In this document: in pieces, positions 34,986 to 45,145 of the stretch
Layout of the letters: each line of letters starts with the position of its first letter
Position numbering within the stretch: the first letter of the stretch is position 1
From: Paenilisteria newyorkensis
Lineage (GTDB): Bacteria; Bacillota; Bacilli; Lactobacillales; Listeriaceae
Length of the DNA stretch: 64,000 nucleotides
Direction: 5' to 3'
Assembly: GCF_000766145.1 (NCBI RefSeq)
Contig: NZ_JNFB01000039.1
Location: 62,001 to 126,000 of the forward strand
Notes under the pieces: model-generated
Databases searched by the model: none
The model's input: the letters and a program-made list of their open reading frames with translations, nothing else
Told to the model about the DNA's origin: nothing
Translations under genes and position numbers: made by a program

Positions 34986-35191
34986 CTACTGAAATGGATA
35001 GAATAGATAAATCAGGCCAATGCCTACTGCTGTAAGGGGTACGCCGAGGAATAGAAGCGGAAGTGTGGAACCACCCCATGCCGGTTTATTCATAACTGCA
35101 CGCATACGATAGACGATTTTGGATAGAGAAGACAGCCAGCACCAATGAAAAAGACGATGATACTTCCTATAAAAAATACTTGGTTATCCAT
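34986..35191 (-). pseudogene. Frameshifted gene for a small two-helix membrane protein
   Basis: On the minus strand ATG at 35191 follows a perfect AGGAGGTGATT. It encodes MDNQVFFIGSIIVFFIGAG, then the frame closes early at TGA after 33 codons. Around 35126 the reading moves to the frame LSSLSKIVYRMRAVMNKPAW, then GGSTLPLLFLGVPLTAVGIG and a second hydrophobic stretch, to TAG at 34986-34988. The span of 206 nt is one base short of 69 codons, which is what a single-base deletion gives. The intact protein would have 68 residues and two transmembrane helices. I do not recognise the family. Confidence 0.7.
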
Positions 35192-35348
35192 TTGGAATCA
35201 CCTCCTAGTCTCCCATTATAGTTTCAAAAGGGGCCTAAAACCATTGGATTACGTGACAAACTCCTTACAATTTTGCAAGTGGGAAATTTAGTAGAAAACT
35301 GTCTCCTTCTCCAAAGTTGTGAAAACGAGAGAAAACACTGCAAATCAC

Positions 35349-35377
35349 TTGTCATAGGCGGTATTCTGTGATATCAT
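35349..35377 (+). promoter_or_regulatory. rpsB promoter
   Basis: TTGTCA (35349-35354), 17 bp, TATCAT (35372-35377). Confidence 0.65.
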
Positions 35378-35382
35378 AATAA

Positions 35383-35509
35383 ACGGTGTTAAAACATCAC
35401 ACACACATTGAGGACAGTGCAAAGGGTGCTTGTTTACAAGTCTTTGTCTGGTTGATTCATGTGGAGGGCGGAAAAGTCCGCAAAAAATAAAACCATAGGA
35501 GGGAATAAC
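35383..35509 (+). other. Structured 5' leader of rpsB
   Basis: The 125-nt leader holds two stems: CAG..CAAAG..CTTGT with ACAAG..CTTTG.CTG (35415-35450) and GCGGA/TCCGC (35468-35481), just before the ribosome site AGGAGGG. Autogenous control by S2 through such a leader is known in other bacteria; here it is inference. Confidence 0.5.
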
Positions 35510-36295
35510 ATGCCTGTTATTTCAATGAAACAATTGCTAGAAGCTGGGGTACATTTCGGTCACCAAACACGTCGCTGGAACCCAAAAATGAAGAAATATA
35601 TCTTCACAGAAAGAAATGGTATCTACATTATCGATTTACAAAAAACTGTTAAGAAAGTAGACGAAGCTTTCAATTTCATGAAAGAAATCTCTGCTGACGG
35701 TGGAACAATCCTTTTTGTAGGAACTAAGAAACAAGCGCAAGATTCCGTTCGTGATGAAGCGATTCGTTCAGGTCAATACTTCGTTAACCATCGTTGGTTA
35801 GGTGGAACATTGACAAACTTTGAAACAATCCAAAAACGTATTAAACATCTTAAGAAAATCGAAAAAATGGAAGAAGACGGTACTTTCGAAGTCCTTCCTA
35901 AAAAAGAAGTTGTTCTACTTAAGAAAGAACAAGAAAAACTTGAAAGATTCCTAGGCGGTATTAAAGATATGAAAGGTCTTCCGGATGCTTTGTTCATCGT
36001 TGACCCTCGTAAAGAACGTATTGCTGTTGCAGAAGCTCGTAAATTACACATCCCGATCATCGGTATTGTAGATACAAACTGTGATCCAGATGAAATTGAT
36101 TACGTAATTCCTGCAAATGACGATGCTATCCGTGCGGTTAAACTTTTGACTGCTAGAATGGCTGACGCTATCATCGAAGTAAACCAAGGTGAAGAGCAAG
36201 AAGTTCCTGTAGAAGAAGTAAAAGCTCCAGTTGTTGAAGAAACTGTTGCAGCAGCTCCGGCTCCAGTCGCTGAAGAACCAACTACAGAAGCATAA
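35510..36295 (+). CDS. rpsB: 30S ribosomal protein S2
   Basis: This 261-residue protein shows the S2 pattern [35 protein letters not shown]-like segment ([14 protein letters not shown]), [14 protein letters not shown] and [14 protein letters not shown] coiled insert (residues 100-150) and an acidic, proline/alanine/valine-rich tail of 35 residues follow. It binds the 30S body beside S1/mRNA. I chose ATG at 35510 behind AGGAGGG; the frame upstream crosses the leader hairpin. It is separated from tsf by a hairpin terminator that likely lowers, but does not stop, readthrough. Confidence 0.98.
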   Translation: MPVISMKQLLEAGVHFGHQTRRWNPKMKKYIFTERNGIYIIDLQKTVKKVDEAFNFMKEISADGGTILFVGTKKQAQDSVRDEAIRSGQYFVNHRWLGGTLTNFETIQKRIKHLKKIEKMEEDGTFEVLPKKEVVLLKKEQEKLERFLGGIKDMKGLPDALFIVDPRKERIAVAEARKLHIPIIGIVDTNCDPDEIDYVIPANDDAIRAVKLLTARMADAIIEVNQGEEQEVPVEEVKAPVVEETVAAAPAPVAEEPTTEA

Positions 36296-36315
36296 GAAAC
36301 GATTTTACAACTAAC

Positions 36316-36350
36316 AAGGTGATAAGTGGCAATCTCTTATCACCTTTTTT
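36316..36350 (+). terminator. Hairpin between rpsB and tsf (attenuating terminator)
   Basis: AAGGTGATAAG (36316-36326) pairs with CTTATCACCTT (36336-36346), then T-run. Strong enough to act as a terminator or partial attenuator within the rpsB-tsf transcript. Confidence 0.8.
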
Positions 36351-36380
36351 CAAAGATTTTTATATTAGGAGGAATTGTAA

Positions 36381-37265
36381 ATGGCTAACGTTACAGCTCA
36401 AATGGTAAAAGAACTACGCGAAAAAACTGGTGCAGGTATGATGGATTGTAAAAAAGCATTAGTAGAAGTAGATGGAGATATGGATTTAGCAATCGACTAC
36501 CTACGTGAAAAAGGTATTGCGAAAGCTGCTAAAAAGTCCGATCGTATCGCTACAGAAGGTATGACAAGTGTTGTTAGTAATGACAAACACGTTGCTGTAC
36601 TTGAAATCAATGCAGAAACAGATTTCGTGGCTAAAAACGACCAATTCATTCAATTAGTGAAAGACATTTCTAACCAATTATTAGTAGTTCGTCCAGATAA
36701 CTTGGATGACGCACTAAAAACAGAAATGCCAAACGGTCAATCCCTACAAGATTACATCAATGAAGCAATCCAAAAAATCGGTGAAAGAATCTCTCTTCGT
36801 CGTTTTGAAATTAAAGAAAAAGTGGCAGATCACGCATTTGGCGAGTACATCCACATGGGCGGACGTATTGGTGTATTAGTTGTTCTTGAAGGAACTTCTG
36901 ATGATGCCGTTGCAAAAGACGTTGCGATGCACGTTGCAGCAATCAACCCTAAATACATTTCACGTAATGACGTTTCTCAAGACGAAATTGCGCACGAAAG
37001 AAAAATCCTTACAGAGCAAGCACTTAACGAAGGCAAACCAGCCAACATCGTTGAAAAAATGGTCGAAGGTCGCTTAACGAAATACCTTAGCGAAATTAGC
37101 CTAGAAGATCAACCTTTCGTTAAAAACCCAGACGTAACTGTAGGTCAATTCGTTAAAGAAAAAGGCGCTACAATCAAGTCATTCGTTCGCTTTGAAGTCG
37201 GCGAAGGTTTAGAGAAAAAAGAAGACAACTTTGTTGAAGAAGTTATGAACCAAGTGAAGAAATAA
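36381..37265 (+). CDS. tsf: Elongation factor Ts
   Basis: This 294-residue nucleotide exchange factor for EF-Tu has the N-terminal UBA-like domain ([20 protein letters not shown]), the TDFVA motif in [11 protein letters not shown] near residue 80, two core subdomains and a C-terminal helix. ATG at 36381 follows AGGAGG. In Bacillus the next genes are pyrH and frr; here a terminator and a minus-strand phosphodiesterase gene intervene. Confidence 0.98.
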   Translation: MANVTAQMVKELREKTGAGMMDCKKALVEVDGDMDLAIDYLREKGIAKAAKKSDRIATEGMTSVVSNDKHVAVLEINAETDFVAKNDQFIQLVKDISNQLLVVRPDNLDDALKTEMPNGQSLQDYINEAIQKIGERISLRRFEIKEKVADHAFGEYIHMGGRIGVLVVLEGTSDDAVAKDVAMHVAAINPKYISRNDVSQDEIAHERKILTEQALNEGKPANIVEKMVEGRLTKYLSEISLEDQPFVKNPDVTVGQFVKEKGATIKSFVRFEVGEGLEKKEDNFVEEVMNQVKK

Positions 37266-37291
37266 GTCATGCTTTGCGTGATTTAGATGGG

Positions 37292-37319
37292 CCGCTATTC
37301 AATAGGAATAGCGGTTTTT
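37292..37319 (+). terminator. tsf terminator
   Basis: CCGCTATT (37292-37299) pairs with AATAGCGG (37307-37314), then TTTTT. Confidence 0.85.
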
Positions 37320-37348
37320 GAATGCCTAAATATCTGTAAAGACACTAC

Positions 37349-37385
37349 AAAAAAACGAGATACGATGAAAACCAACCATATCTCG
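37349..37385 (-). terminator. Terminator of the glycerophosphodiester phosphodiesterase gene
   Basis: On the minus strand CGAGATA (37385-37379) pairs with TATCTCG (37362-37356), followed by seven T. Confidence 0.8.
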
Positions 37386-37393
37386 CTTCTATT

Positions 37394-39181
37394 CTAATTC
37401 CCAGTCAGCAAATCAATCGCATCTGATAACTTCGTGCTGACTGCTTGGTCGTTTCGTAAGTCATTTTGTACCTTCATAGCTTCTTCTGGTATCTCCGTAA
37501 TGATTCCATCGACGTCTGCAAGCATGTATTTACGGGCTGCTTCTGGCGTCGTGATTGTCCAAACCAATAAGTCCATATTACGCTCACGGGCCTGTCTCTG
37601 CATGCTAGAGCTAAAGGAGAATTCCTCAATAACGATAAAATCTGCATCGACATTGACCAGGTTTCCAAAATTAAGCGGGACAATAAAGCCGACGCGCATC
37701 GCTGGGTAACGTTTCTTAATGGTTTCGACAATAGTACGATCCAGCGACTGGTAAATATAATCGCTCTCCACGCCATGTTTTTGAACTACTTTCTCAAAAT
37801 TAGCAAGGAAATCCCTGGACTCACCGCCATGCGTTTTAATCTCGATATTCAGATTCACGTTCCATTTTTTCGCATGTTCAATATAGGTATCTAGTGATGG
37901 GATCGTTGATGTAAAGCCGTCTTGGCGAATCGTTACTTTTTCAAGTTCGGCCAGGGTCATATCTCGAACGTTGCGATTTATCCCGGCCAAGCGCCTCAAA
38001 TTTGTATCATGAAACACGACAAACTGGTGGTCTTTCGTTTCGAGGATATCCATTTCGACAAAATCCACACCGATTTTCGCGGCACCGTGAAGGGACTCCA
38101 GTGAATTCTCGACGCCAGCACTTTTCAGGCCGCGATGGGCGATGATTTGCGTGTTATCGCTGTACGTGACTTCCGTCAGGTAAACGCCGTTAATCGTGAT
38201 GAGAGCTATGATTCCAGCGGTGATAATGACATAAAAAGATTTCCGATGTGGCGTCTTCACGATCCTATTTTGCGCGCGGGGAATGACTTTATTTTCACGT
38301 GTTAAAAACATGAAATTAACGGCATGTGCGACGTAAATTGGTGTGATGGTGAAGGCTACAATGAAGAATATTTGGCTTAACGTCAGCGAAATTCCTGCTA
38401 CGACTGGCGCGGCTGGTGTCCATAGTTGCTCTGTTAAAATAGTCGGGAATAGGAAAATCAAAAAGGCGATGAAAATCAGGGCAGTGGCGACAAGCGACAT
38501 CAAAACGAAAATTGTGACGATGCGCCATGTTTGCCAGCGAGTGATGACCCAGCTACGTTTAATTGCTTGGAAAATGGTGCATTCGCCGGTGAGAAAAATT
38601 GCCAGCGAGAATAATAATCGGATATTAATGTAAATCACGACGGCGATGAAACTAAAATAAAGAATCGCACCGGACGTTGATTTCAATAACTCGTTCACAA
38701 TAAAATTCGGAATATAGATCCCATCCGTTAATTCAGAATGTAATCCCATTCCTGCAATTGGGACAATCAATACGAAATATAATAGGAAAATAATAAATTG
38801 GTAAGATAGTAAATATTTCGATTGCCGCAAGATTTTGCGCAGAATCATTCGAATTGTAAATGGAATTTGTTGCTGATGGTAATAGGTGATGAGAATTAAA
38901 ACAGATAATTCGATGTAAATAAAAAACAACGCCAACAATCCGAAAATAACAGCAAATAGTAACCCAAGCGGATTGCGTAAAAATTCTAAAATATTCTGAT
39001 CCGTAATACTGTCATAGCCAAGCGACGTCGTCATGAACTGGAAAAACAGCGCCAAAAACGGAAAAGCCAGTAATAGAATCATCGCTTGTAAAACAAATAC
39101 AAATTTTATGTAGTACCATGAGTTAAAACGGGTATAAAACAAAGAAGTCCTCAAGGTTTGCCAAATTTTAATCGTGTTCAT
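37394..39181 (-). CDS. Membrane glycerophosphodiester phosphodiesterase
   Basis: This 595-residue protein has an N-terminal membrane domain of six to eight helices (residues 20-340, GPDPase-memb type) and a C-terminal GDPD domain (about 345-585). The latter holds IIAHRG, ENSLESL, VDFVEMDILETKD and VVFHD, the catalytic His, Glu/Asp and second His. It should release glycerol-3-phosphate from glycerophosphodiesters or from polyglycerol-phosphate polymers outside the cell; which is not decided by sequence. ATG at 39181. It lies on the opposite strand between tsf and pyrH and splits what is one operon in Bacillus. Confidence 0.9.
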   Translation of the reverse strand: MNTIKIWQTLRTSLFYTRFNSWYYIKFVFVLQAMILLLAFPFLALFFQFMTTSLGYDSITDQNILEFLRNPLGLLFAVIFGLLALFFIYIELSVLILITYYHQQQIPFTIRMILRKILRQSKYLLSYQFIIFLLYFVLIVPIAGMGLHSELTDGIYIPNFIVNELLKSTSGAILYFSFIAVVIYINIRLLFSLAIFLTGECTIFQAIKRSWVITRWQTWRIVTIFVLMSLVATALIFIAFLIFLFPTILTEQLWTPAAPVVAGISLTLSQIFFIVAFTITPIYVAHAVNFMFLTRENKVIPRAQNRIVKTPHRKSFYVIITAGIIALITINGVYLTEVTYSDNTQIIAHRGLKSAGVENSLESLHGAAKIGVDFVEMDILETKDHQFVVFHDTNLRRLAGINRNVRDMTLAELEKVTIRQDGFTSTIPSLDTYIEHAKKWNVNLNIEIKTHGGESRDFLANFEKVVQKHGVESDYIYQSLDRTIVETIKKRYPAMRVGFIVPLNFGNLVNVDADFIVIEEFSFSSSMQRQARERNMDLLVWTITTPEAARKYMLADVDGIITEIPEEAMKVQNDLRNDQAVSTKLSDAIDLLTGN

Positions 39182-39290
39182 TCAATTTCTCCCCCTTATT
39201 TCTGCTTTTCATTATACGATAAGTTAACAATAATTAGTAGCCTAAATAGGGAAGGAAAATATTATTTTTGAAATTTGTATGAAAATGCTT

Positions 39291-39320
39291 TTGCTTAAGG
39301 CTTTTTTTTAGTATTATAGA
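39291..39320 (+). promoter_or_regulatory. Likely pyrH promoter
   Basis: TTGCTT (39291-39296) with TTATAG or TATAGA at 39314-39320 (17-18 bp spacing). An own promoter is needed because the upstream gene is on the other strand. Confidence 0.45.
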
Positions 39321-39381
39321 ATATGATGGAATTATTCCGAGTGTTAGGAATGAGCCAAATAGAAAGTAGATGGAGGTCAAT

Positions 39382-40110
39382 ATGGATACCCCAGAATATA
39401 AACGAGTAGTATTGAAACTTAGTGGTGAAGCTTTAGCAGGAACGGAAGGGTTTGGGATTAACCCGCGTGTCGTGAACTCCATCTCGCAACAAGTAAAAGA
39501 AGTAGTAGAACTTGGCGTGGAGGTTGCTATCGTTGTCGGTGGCGGTAATATTTGGCGCGGTAAGCTTGGTAGTGAAATGGGAATGGATCGTGCAGCAGCA
39601 GATTACATGGGTATGCTTGCAACGGTTATGAACTCTTTGTCACTACAAGATTCGCTGGAAAACGTTGGTGTAGCTACACGTGTTCAAACTTCTATTGATA
39701 TGCGTCAGATTGCTGAACCGTATATTAGACGTAAAGCCATTCGTCATTTGGAAAAAGGGCGCGTTGTTATTTTTGCAGCGGGAACTGGGAATCCTTATTT
39801 CTCAACGGATACAACAGCGGCATTGCGCGCAGCTGAAATTGAGGCTGAGGTTATTTTGATGGCGAAAAACAATGTCGATGGCGTTTACAGTGCTGATCCG
39901 AAATTGGACGATACAGCAGTGAAATACGAGGAATTATCGTATCTTGATGTGATTAAGGAAGATTTGCAAGTTATGGATACAACGGCATCATCGCTAAGCA
40001 TGGACAACGATATTCCATTGATCGTCTTCTCGTTTGAAGAGACAGATAACAATATCAAACGCGTGATTTTAGGCGAAAAAATCGGAACAATAGTAAGAGG
40101 GAGGAAATAA
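39382..40110 (+). CDS. pyrH: UMP kinase
   Basis: This 242-residue amino-acid-kinase-fold enzyme phosphorylates UMP to UDP. Visible are [42 protein letters not shown] and [13 protein letters not shown] at 39382 has TGGAGG just upstream; the in-frame ATG at 39370 overlaps that ribosome site. frr follows after 2 bp, so both are cotranscribed. Confidence 0.97.
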   Translation: MDTPEYKRVVLKLSGEALAGTEGFGINPRVVNSISQQVKEVVELGVEVAIVVGGGNIWRGKLGSEMGMDRAAADYMGMLATVMNSLSLQDSLENVGVATRVQTSIDMRQIAEPYIRRKAIRHLEKGRVVIFAAGTGNPYFSTDTTAALRAAEIEAEVILMAKNNVDGVYSADPKLDDTAVKYEELSYLDVIKEDLQVMDTTASSLSMDNDIPLIVFSFEETDNNIKRVILGEKIGTIVRGRK

Positions 40111-40112
40111 TT

Positions 40113-40670
40113 ATGAGTAAAGAAGTATTAGCACAAGCACAAGATAAAATGACAAAATCAGAGCAAGCATTACAACATCAATTAGGATCGATTCGCGCAG
40201 GTCGTGCCAACGCATCACTACTTGATCGTGTATCCGTAGATTATTATGGCGCACCAACACCGATCAACCAAGTAGCAGGAGTGAGCGTTCCAGAAGCGCG
40301 CTTACTAATGATCTCGCCTTACGACAAAACAGCGCTAGGCGACATCGAAAAAGCGATTTTAAAAGCAGATCTTGGTATCATGCCAAATAACGACGGTGAA
40401 GTTATCCGCATCGCGATTCCACAATTAACGGAAGAACGCCGTAAAGAGCTTGTAAAAGAAGTGAAAAAAGAAGCAGAGGATGCAAAAGTTGCGGTTCGTA
40501 ACGTGCGTCGCGATGCCAATGATGATTTGAAGAAATTAGAGAAATCCGGCGATATTACAGAAGATGATTTACGTAATTTCACGGAAGACGTGCAAAAATT
40601 GACAGACGCAAGCATTAAGAAGCTTGATGAGATTGCGAAGAGTAAAGAAGAAGAGATAATGGAAGTCTAG
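40113..40670 (+). CDS. frr: Ribosome recycling factor
   Basis: This 185-residue protein splits post-termination ribosomes together with EF-G. It shows the RRF pattern: [51 protein letters not shown] and a long C-terminal helix. ATG at 40113 follows GGGAGG inside the pyrH end. The gene is followed by 455 bp of non-coding, highly structured DNA before uppS. Confidence 0.98.
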   Translation: MSKEVLAQAQDKMTKSEQALQHQLGSIRAGRANASLLDRVSVDYYGAPTPINQVAGVSVPEARLLMISPYDKTALGDIEKAILKADLGIMPNNDGEVIRIAIPQLTEERRKELVKEVKKEAEDAKVAVRNVRRDANDDLKKLEKSGDITEDDLRNFTEDVQKLTDASIKKLDEIAKSKEEEIMEV

Positions 40671-40673
40671 AAA

Positions 40674-40784
40674 AGCTGAAAGAGCCCGTTAGACCCGAAA
40701 AAATTTGTTAGGGGCCGCAATAAAAACCCGCACTTGGTTTTTGTGGAGGGCACGAAAATTTCGAGGGTCTGGCTCTTGAAGCTG
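40674..40784 (+). ncRNA. Structured element 1 in the frr-uppS interval
   Basis: AGCT-GA-AAGAGCC (40674-40686) pairs with GGCTCTT-GA-AGCT (40771-40784), then AGACCC (40691-40696) with GGGTCT (40765-40770), and an inner hairpin AAAACC/GGTTTT around 40723-40741. The nested pairing encloses about 110 nt. No ORF or known family was recognised. Confidence 0.45.
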
Positions 40785-40816
40785 GATCCGGAGACGCCAA
40801 ACCCCGAATCCCACTA

Positions 40817-40871
40817 CCGCTTCACGCATATTGAGGCATGAAACATTGCTTTTTCAATATGCGTGAGGCGG
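40817..40871 (+). ncRNA. Structured element 2: 18-bp stem-loop in the frr-uppS interval
   Basis: CCGCTTCACGCATATTGA (40817-40834) pairs fully with TCAATATGCGTGAGGCGG (40854-40871), using one G-U pair, around a 19-nt loop. The T-run after it is poor (GTTATTTCTTAG), so it may be a terminator or an RNA domain. Confidence 0.5.
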
Positions 40872-40918
40872 TTATTTCTTAGTAATATCGGTAGGATGAA
40901 TTTCAGGAAATCTTTGAG

Positions 40919-40965
40919 GTGGGCATTGCACCACAAAAAAAACGACTGATTTTATACATGCCCAC
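40919..40965 (+). ncRNA. Structured element 3: 8-bp stem in the frr-uppS interval
   Basis: GTGGGCAT (40919-40926) pairs perfectly with ATGCCCAC (40958-40965). GTGG can instead pair with CCAC at 40931-40934, giving two exclusive folds. Confidence 0.4.
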
Positions 40966-41125
40966 ACGCATATGGAAGCTCTAAATCGGTATGAAAAACG
41001 GCAACAACACGAATCTCATGGATTTCTTATTTACTTTGAGCAAGTTATAGTACATAATTTCTGTTATTTTTGTTATTATAGGTATAGACGTGCCGACTCT
41101 TGGTAATTCTATTGGAGGAAAGAAC

Positions 41126-41884
41126 ATGTTTAAGAAGATATTTCGTCAAGATGAGAATGAGATAAATAATGAAATTTCAGCGGAACTTCCTTTGCCAAAC
41201 CATGTTGCGATTATCATGGATGGGAATGGGAGATGGGCGAAGAAGCGTTTTTTGCCTAGGGTTGCTGGGCACCGTGAAGGAATGCAAGTAGTGAAACGCA
41301 TGACGCGCTATGCGAATTCGCTTGGTATTGATGTTTTAACGTTGTACGCTTTTTCTACAGAGAATTGGAAGCGGCCGAATGATGAGGTTGATTTTCTGAT
41401 GAAGTTGCCGGGCGAGTTTTTCGATACGTTTATTCCGGAATTGATGGAAGAGAATGTGCGCGTGAATGTCATGGGGTATAAAGAGGAATTGCCGAAACAT
41501 ACGCTGGATGCTGTGGAGCGCGCGATAGAGGCAACGAAGGGGAATACCGGACTTGTGTTGAACTTTGCGCTGAATTATGGCTCGCGGGCCGAGATTGTGA
41601 CGGCGACACAGGCAGCGATGCGGGAATTGCTTACTGCGGGGCTTACTGCGGAGGATTTGACGGAGGAACGGTTGGCGAAGCATTTAATGAGTGCCGGCTT
41701 GTCGGATCCCGATTTGTTGATTCGAACGAGTGGCGAGCTTAGACTCAGCAATTTTATGTTATGGCAACTTGCATATAGCGAGTTTTATTTTACAGAGACG
41801 CACTGGCCTGATTTTTCGGAAAGCGATTTTAAGCAGGCGGTTGTGGAATATCAGAATCGCTCGAGACGCTTCGGGGGCTTATAG
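41126..41884 (+). CDS. uppS: Undecaprenyl diphosphate synthase
   Basis: This 252-residue cis-prenyltransferase makes the C55 carrier for cell-wall synthesis. Motifs: [15 protein letters not shown] (catalytic Asp), [13 protein letters not shown], and [23 protein letters not shown] at 41126 follows TTGGAGG; an ORF start at 41090 is in the leader. cdsA follows after 12 bp, dxr after that, so an envelope-precursor operon begins here. Confidence 0.97.
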   Translation: MFKKIFRQDENEINNEISAELPLPNHVAIIMDGNGRWAKKRFLPRVAGHREGMQVVKRMTRYANSLGIDVLTLYAFSTENWKRPNDEVDFLMKLPGEFFDTFIPELMEENVRVNVMGYKEELPKHTLDAVERAIEATKGNTGLVLNFALNYGSRAEIVTATQAAMRELLTAGLTAEDLTEERLAKHLMSAGLSDPDLLIRTSGELRLSNFMLWQLAYSEFYFTETHWPDFSESDFKQAVVEYQNRSRRFGGL

Positions 41885-41896
41885 GGAGGATATATT

Positions 41897-42697
41897 GTGA
41901 AAACAAGAATTATTACAGCAATCGTAGCTTTGGCGGTGTTCCTGCCGTTTGTGATCTATGGAAAATTGCCATTTGAACTGCTTAGCATGTTGCTGGCAGC
42001 GATCGCATTATATGAAATTTTAGTAATGACCAAGCAGAGTCTGTTTTCGGTGAACGGGATTATCACGCTCGTATTGACGCTCACGATTGCAGCGCCGATA
42101 AGGTTCATCGACTGGCTTCAGGAATACAATATTACGCAAATGGAAATTATTTTTGTCTGTATGGCATTATTGTTATCGTATACGGTGTTTTCCAAGAACC
42201 GCTATCATTTTGATCAAGTTGGTATTGGCATTTTAGCAGCTTTTTATACAGGATTAGGCTTTCATTATTTAGCGGAGACGCGGAATGCGGGGCTAGAGTA
42301 TGTTATTTTTGCGCTATTAATTGTTTGGATGACAGATACGATGGCCTATTTTGTCGGTCGGTCTCTTGGGAAGCATAAATTGGCGCCTAATGTGAGTCCG
42401 AATAAGACGGTGGAAGGCTTTGTTGGTGGTGTCGTTTTTGCGGTCATCATCGCCGGTGGATATTATTTATACATGGGATTAGATGGAAATCCATTTGTCA
42501 TTGCAGCTTTGATTGTCGTGCTATCGATTTTCGGTCAACTAGGAGATCTGGTGGAATCCGCACTGAAACGTTACTATGGCGTGAAAGATTCTGGCAAATT
42601 GTTACCTGGGCATGGCGGAATTCTAGACCGATTCGATAATTTACTCTTTGTTTTACCACTTCTTTTGCCATTGCTACATATACTTCAAATTTTATAA
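41897..42697 (+). CDS. cdsA: Phosphatidate cytidylyltransferase
   Basis: This 266-residue membrane enzyme with about seven or eight helices makes CDP-diacylglycerol. The family signature near the C-terminus is present as KRYYGVKDSGKLLPGHGGIL followed by DRFDN. GTG at 41897 follows GGGAGGA. It lies 12 bp after uppS and 15 bp before dxr. Confidence 0.96.
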   Translation: MKTRIITAIVALAVFLPFVIYGKLPFELLSMLLAAIALYEILVMTKQSLFSVNGIITLVLTLTIAAPIRFIDWLQEYNITQMEIIFVCMALLLSYTVFSKNRYHFDQVGIGILAAFYTGLGFHYLAETRNAGLEYVIFALLIVWMTDTMAYFVGRSLGKHKLAPNVSPNKTVEGFVGGVVFAVIIAGGYYLYMGLDGNPFVIAALIVVLSIFGQLGDLVESALKRYYGVKDSGKLLPGHGGILDRFDNLLFVLPLLLPLLHILQIL

Positions 42698-42712
42698 AAT
42701 AGAGGTGTACTG

Positions 42713-43855
42713 ATGAGAAAAATTAATTTATTAGGCGCAACGGGTTCGGTTGGAAGCCAGACACTTGCGATTGTAAGGGAACATCCAGAATTATTTCAAG
42801 TTGTAGCGCTCTCGTTTGGACGCAACATCAAACTTGGAACGGCGATTATTCACGAGTTTCAACCGGAAATTGTATCGGTGGAGCATCGCCGGGATTATGA
42901 GAAATTAAAAGTAGAGTTTCCTGGAATGAAAGTTTACTATGGCGCGATGGGTTTGCAAGAAGTTGCGACGTATAGTCATGGCGACATTTTAATTAATGCG
43001 GTGATGGGCAGCGTTGGTTTACAGCCGACATTGGATGCGATCGCGGCCGGGAAAGAGATTGCGATTGCGAATAAAGAGACGTTAGTAACAGCGGGGCATT
43101 TAGTAATGCGTGCTGCGAAAGAAAAAGGCGTGCGTTTGGTGCCCGTTGACAGCGAACATTCCGCGATTTTCCAATGCCTACAAGGTGAGAATCCGGCGAA
43201 TATCGATAAATTGATTGTGACGGCATCTGGTGGTAGCTTCCGTGATAAAACGCGGGATCAGTTGAAAGATGTGACGGTTGCTGAAGCGTTGGCGCATCCG
43301 AACTGGTCGATGGGGAACAAGATTACAATCGATTCGGCGACGATGTTCAATAAAGGGTTAGAAGTTATTGAGGCGCATTGGTTGTTCGACTTGGACTATG
43401 ACAAAATTGATGTCGTGATTCATCGCGAAAGTATTATTCACTCGATGGTCGCATTTAAAGATGGCAGTCATATCGCGCAACTTGGGTTACCAGATATGCG
43501 TGTGCCGATTCAATATGCGCTGACACATCCAGAACGCTCCAGCATTTCCTTCCAAAAACCGTTTGATATTACGGATTTTGGTACGCTTCACTTCGACAAA
43601 ATGGACTTCCATCGTTTCCCAGCATTGAAATTAGCGTACACTGCTGGTAAAATAGGTGGAACGATGCCTTCCGTTTTGAATGCAGCGAATGAGATTGCTG
43701 TTGCTGGCTTTTTAAATGGTCAGGTTGCTTTCCAAGATATCGAGGCGCTCGTTGAAAATGCGATGAATCGCCATAAGGTAATACCCACCCCTGATTTGGA
43801 GACTATTTTCCAAGTAGATCAGGAAACACGTGCTTACGTGAAGACACTTTTATAG
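42713..43855 (+). CDS. dxr: 1-deoxy-D-xylulose 5-phosphate reductoisomerase
   Basis: This 380-residue enzyme of the MEP isoprenoid pathway uses NADPH. It shows [11 protein letters not shown] (cofactor loop), [18 protein letters not shown] (metal/substrate site), ASGGSF and the flexible-loop [21 protein letters not shown] region (here [13 protein letters not shown]). It supplies isopentenyl units for UppS encoded two genes upstream. ATG at 42713 follows AGAGGTG. Confidence 0.97.
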   Translation: MRKINLLGATGSVGSQTLAIVREHPELFQVVALSFGRNIKLGTAIIHEFQPEIVSVEHRRDYEKLKVEFPGMKVYYGAMGLQEVATYSHGDILINAVMGSVGLQPTLDAIAAGKEIAIANKETLVTAGHLVMRAAKEKGVRLVPVDSEHSAIFQCLQGENPANIDKLIVTASGGSFRDKTRDQLKDVTVAEALAHPNWSMGNKITIDSATMFNKGLEVIEAHWLFDLDYDKIDVVIHRESIIHSMVAFKDGSHIAQLGLPDMRVPIQYALTHPERSSISFQKPFDITDFGTLHFDKMDFHRFPALKLAYTAGKIGGTMPSVLNAANEIAVAGFLNGQVAFQDIEALVENAMNRHKVIPTPDLETIFQVDQETRAYVKTLL

Positions 43856-43865
43856 AGGTGAAACA

Positions 43866-45131
43866 ATGACAACCATTATTGCGTTTATATTTGTTTTTGG
43901 CCTGATCGTTTTCTTTCATGAACTCGGACATTTCTTATTTGCAAAAAGATCTGGTATCCTAGTTCGCGATTTTTCGATTGGTTTTGGTCCAAAAATATTT
44001 GCTTACCGCAAGAAAGAAACACAGTACACATTAAGGCTTCTCCCCATCGGCGGTTACGTGCGTATGGCGGGTGAGGACGGAGAAGTTGTTGAGCTGAAAC
44101 CGGGTTACCGTGTTGGCTTGATTTTAAACGATGATGAAGTCGTGACAAAAATTATCATCAATGGAAAGGATCAATATCAAGATGTGCAACCGCTTGAAGT
44201 TTCTGGGAGCGATCTTGAACGAGAACTTTTCATCGAGGGTTACGAAGAATACGATGAGGACAAAATTGTTCGCTATCAAGTGGCGAGTGATGCGGTTGTC
44301 GTCGATGGCAAATTAGAAACGATTATTGCACCGTATGACCGTGTTTTCCAATCGAAATCACTTGGTAAACGGGCGATGACTATTTTTGCAGGACCGTTAT
44401 TCAACTTTATTTTAGCTATTATAATCTTTACAATTCTTGCTTTTGTGTCAGGAAGCGTTCCTTCGAATGATCCTGAAATCGGGCAAGTGATGGATAATGG
44501 TGCGGCGCAGGAAGCTGGTTTGAAGCAAGGCGATGAAGTTATTTCCATCAATGGCAAGGCGATGGATTCATGGCAGGATATTTTTTCTACTGTGGAGAAA
44601 AGTCCGAATAAAGAGCTTGATTTCAAAGTCGAGCGCGATGGAAAAACACAAGATATCGATGTAACACCGAAAGCGGAAAAAGCACAGGACGGTACAAGCG
44701 TTGGTAAAATTGGTGTCGCACAACCAGGGTCGGATTCGTTCTGGACGAAAATAACATACGGCTTTACGCAGACGTGGTTCTGGATAACGCAAATCGGTCA
44801 CGTGCTTGGCCAAATGGTGACGGGGGATTTCTCGCTCAACATGTTGAATGGCCCAGTTGGAATTTATACGTCGACGCAAGAAGTTGTGAGTTATGGTTTC
44901 TTGACGTTGCTCAATTGGACAGCCGTTCTAAGCATTAACTTAGGAATCGTAAATTTACTGCCACTGCCAGCACTGGATGGTGGACGTTTACTATTCTTCC
45001 TGTACGAGTTAGTCCGCGGGAAACCACTAGATCCGAAAAAAGAAGGTATGGTGCATTTCATTGGCTTTGCCTTGCTGATGGTATTGATGTTGCTCGTTAC
45101 GTGGAACGACATCCAGCGAGCGTTTTTCTAA
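43866..45131 (+). CDS. rseP: Site-2 zinc protease RseP/RasP
   Basis: This 421-residue intramembrane metalloprotease has the zinc motif FFHELGHF near residues 17-24, a PDZ domain (about 190-270, [20 protein letters not shown] and onward), the second motif [12 protein letters not shown] near 365 and four membrane helices. It cleaves anti-sigma factors and signal-peptide remnants within the membrane. It starts with ATG at 43866, 10 bp after dxr. The segment of about 60 residues at 85-150 before the second helix (residues VVELKPGY...DDKIVRYQV-like) is a loop insertion also seen in other Gram-positive members. Confidence 0.95.
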   Translation: MTTIIAFIFVFGLIVFFHELGHFLFAKRSGILVRDFSIGFGPKIFAYRKKETQYTLRLLPIGGYVRMAGEDGEVVELKPGYRVGLILNDDEVVTKIIINGKDQYQDVQPLEVSGSDLERELFIEGYEEYDEDKIVRYQVASDAVVVDGKLETIIAPYDRVFQSKSLGKRAMTIFAGPLFNFILAIIIFTILAFVSGSVPSNDPEIGQVMDNGAAQEAGLKQGDEVISINGKAMDSWQDIFSTVEKSPNKELDFKVERDGKTQDIDVTPKAEKAQDGTSVGKIGVAQPGSDSFWTKITYGFTQTWFWITQIGHVLGQMVTGDFSLNMLNGPVGIYTSTQEVVSYGFLTLLNWTAVLSINLGIVNLLPLPALDGGRLLFFLYELVRGKPLDPKKEGMVHFIGFALLMVLMLLVTWNDIQRAFF

Positions 45132-45145
45132 GATAAATAGGGGGA

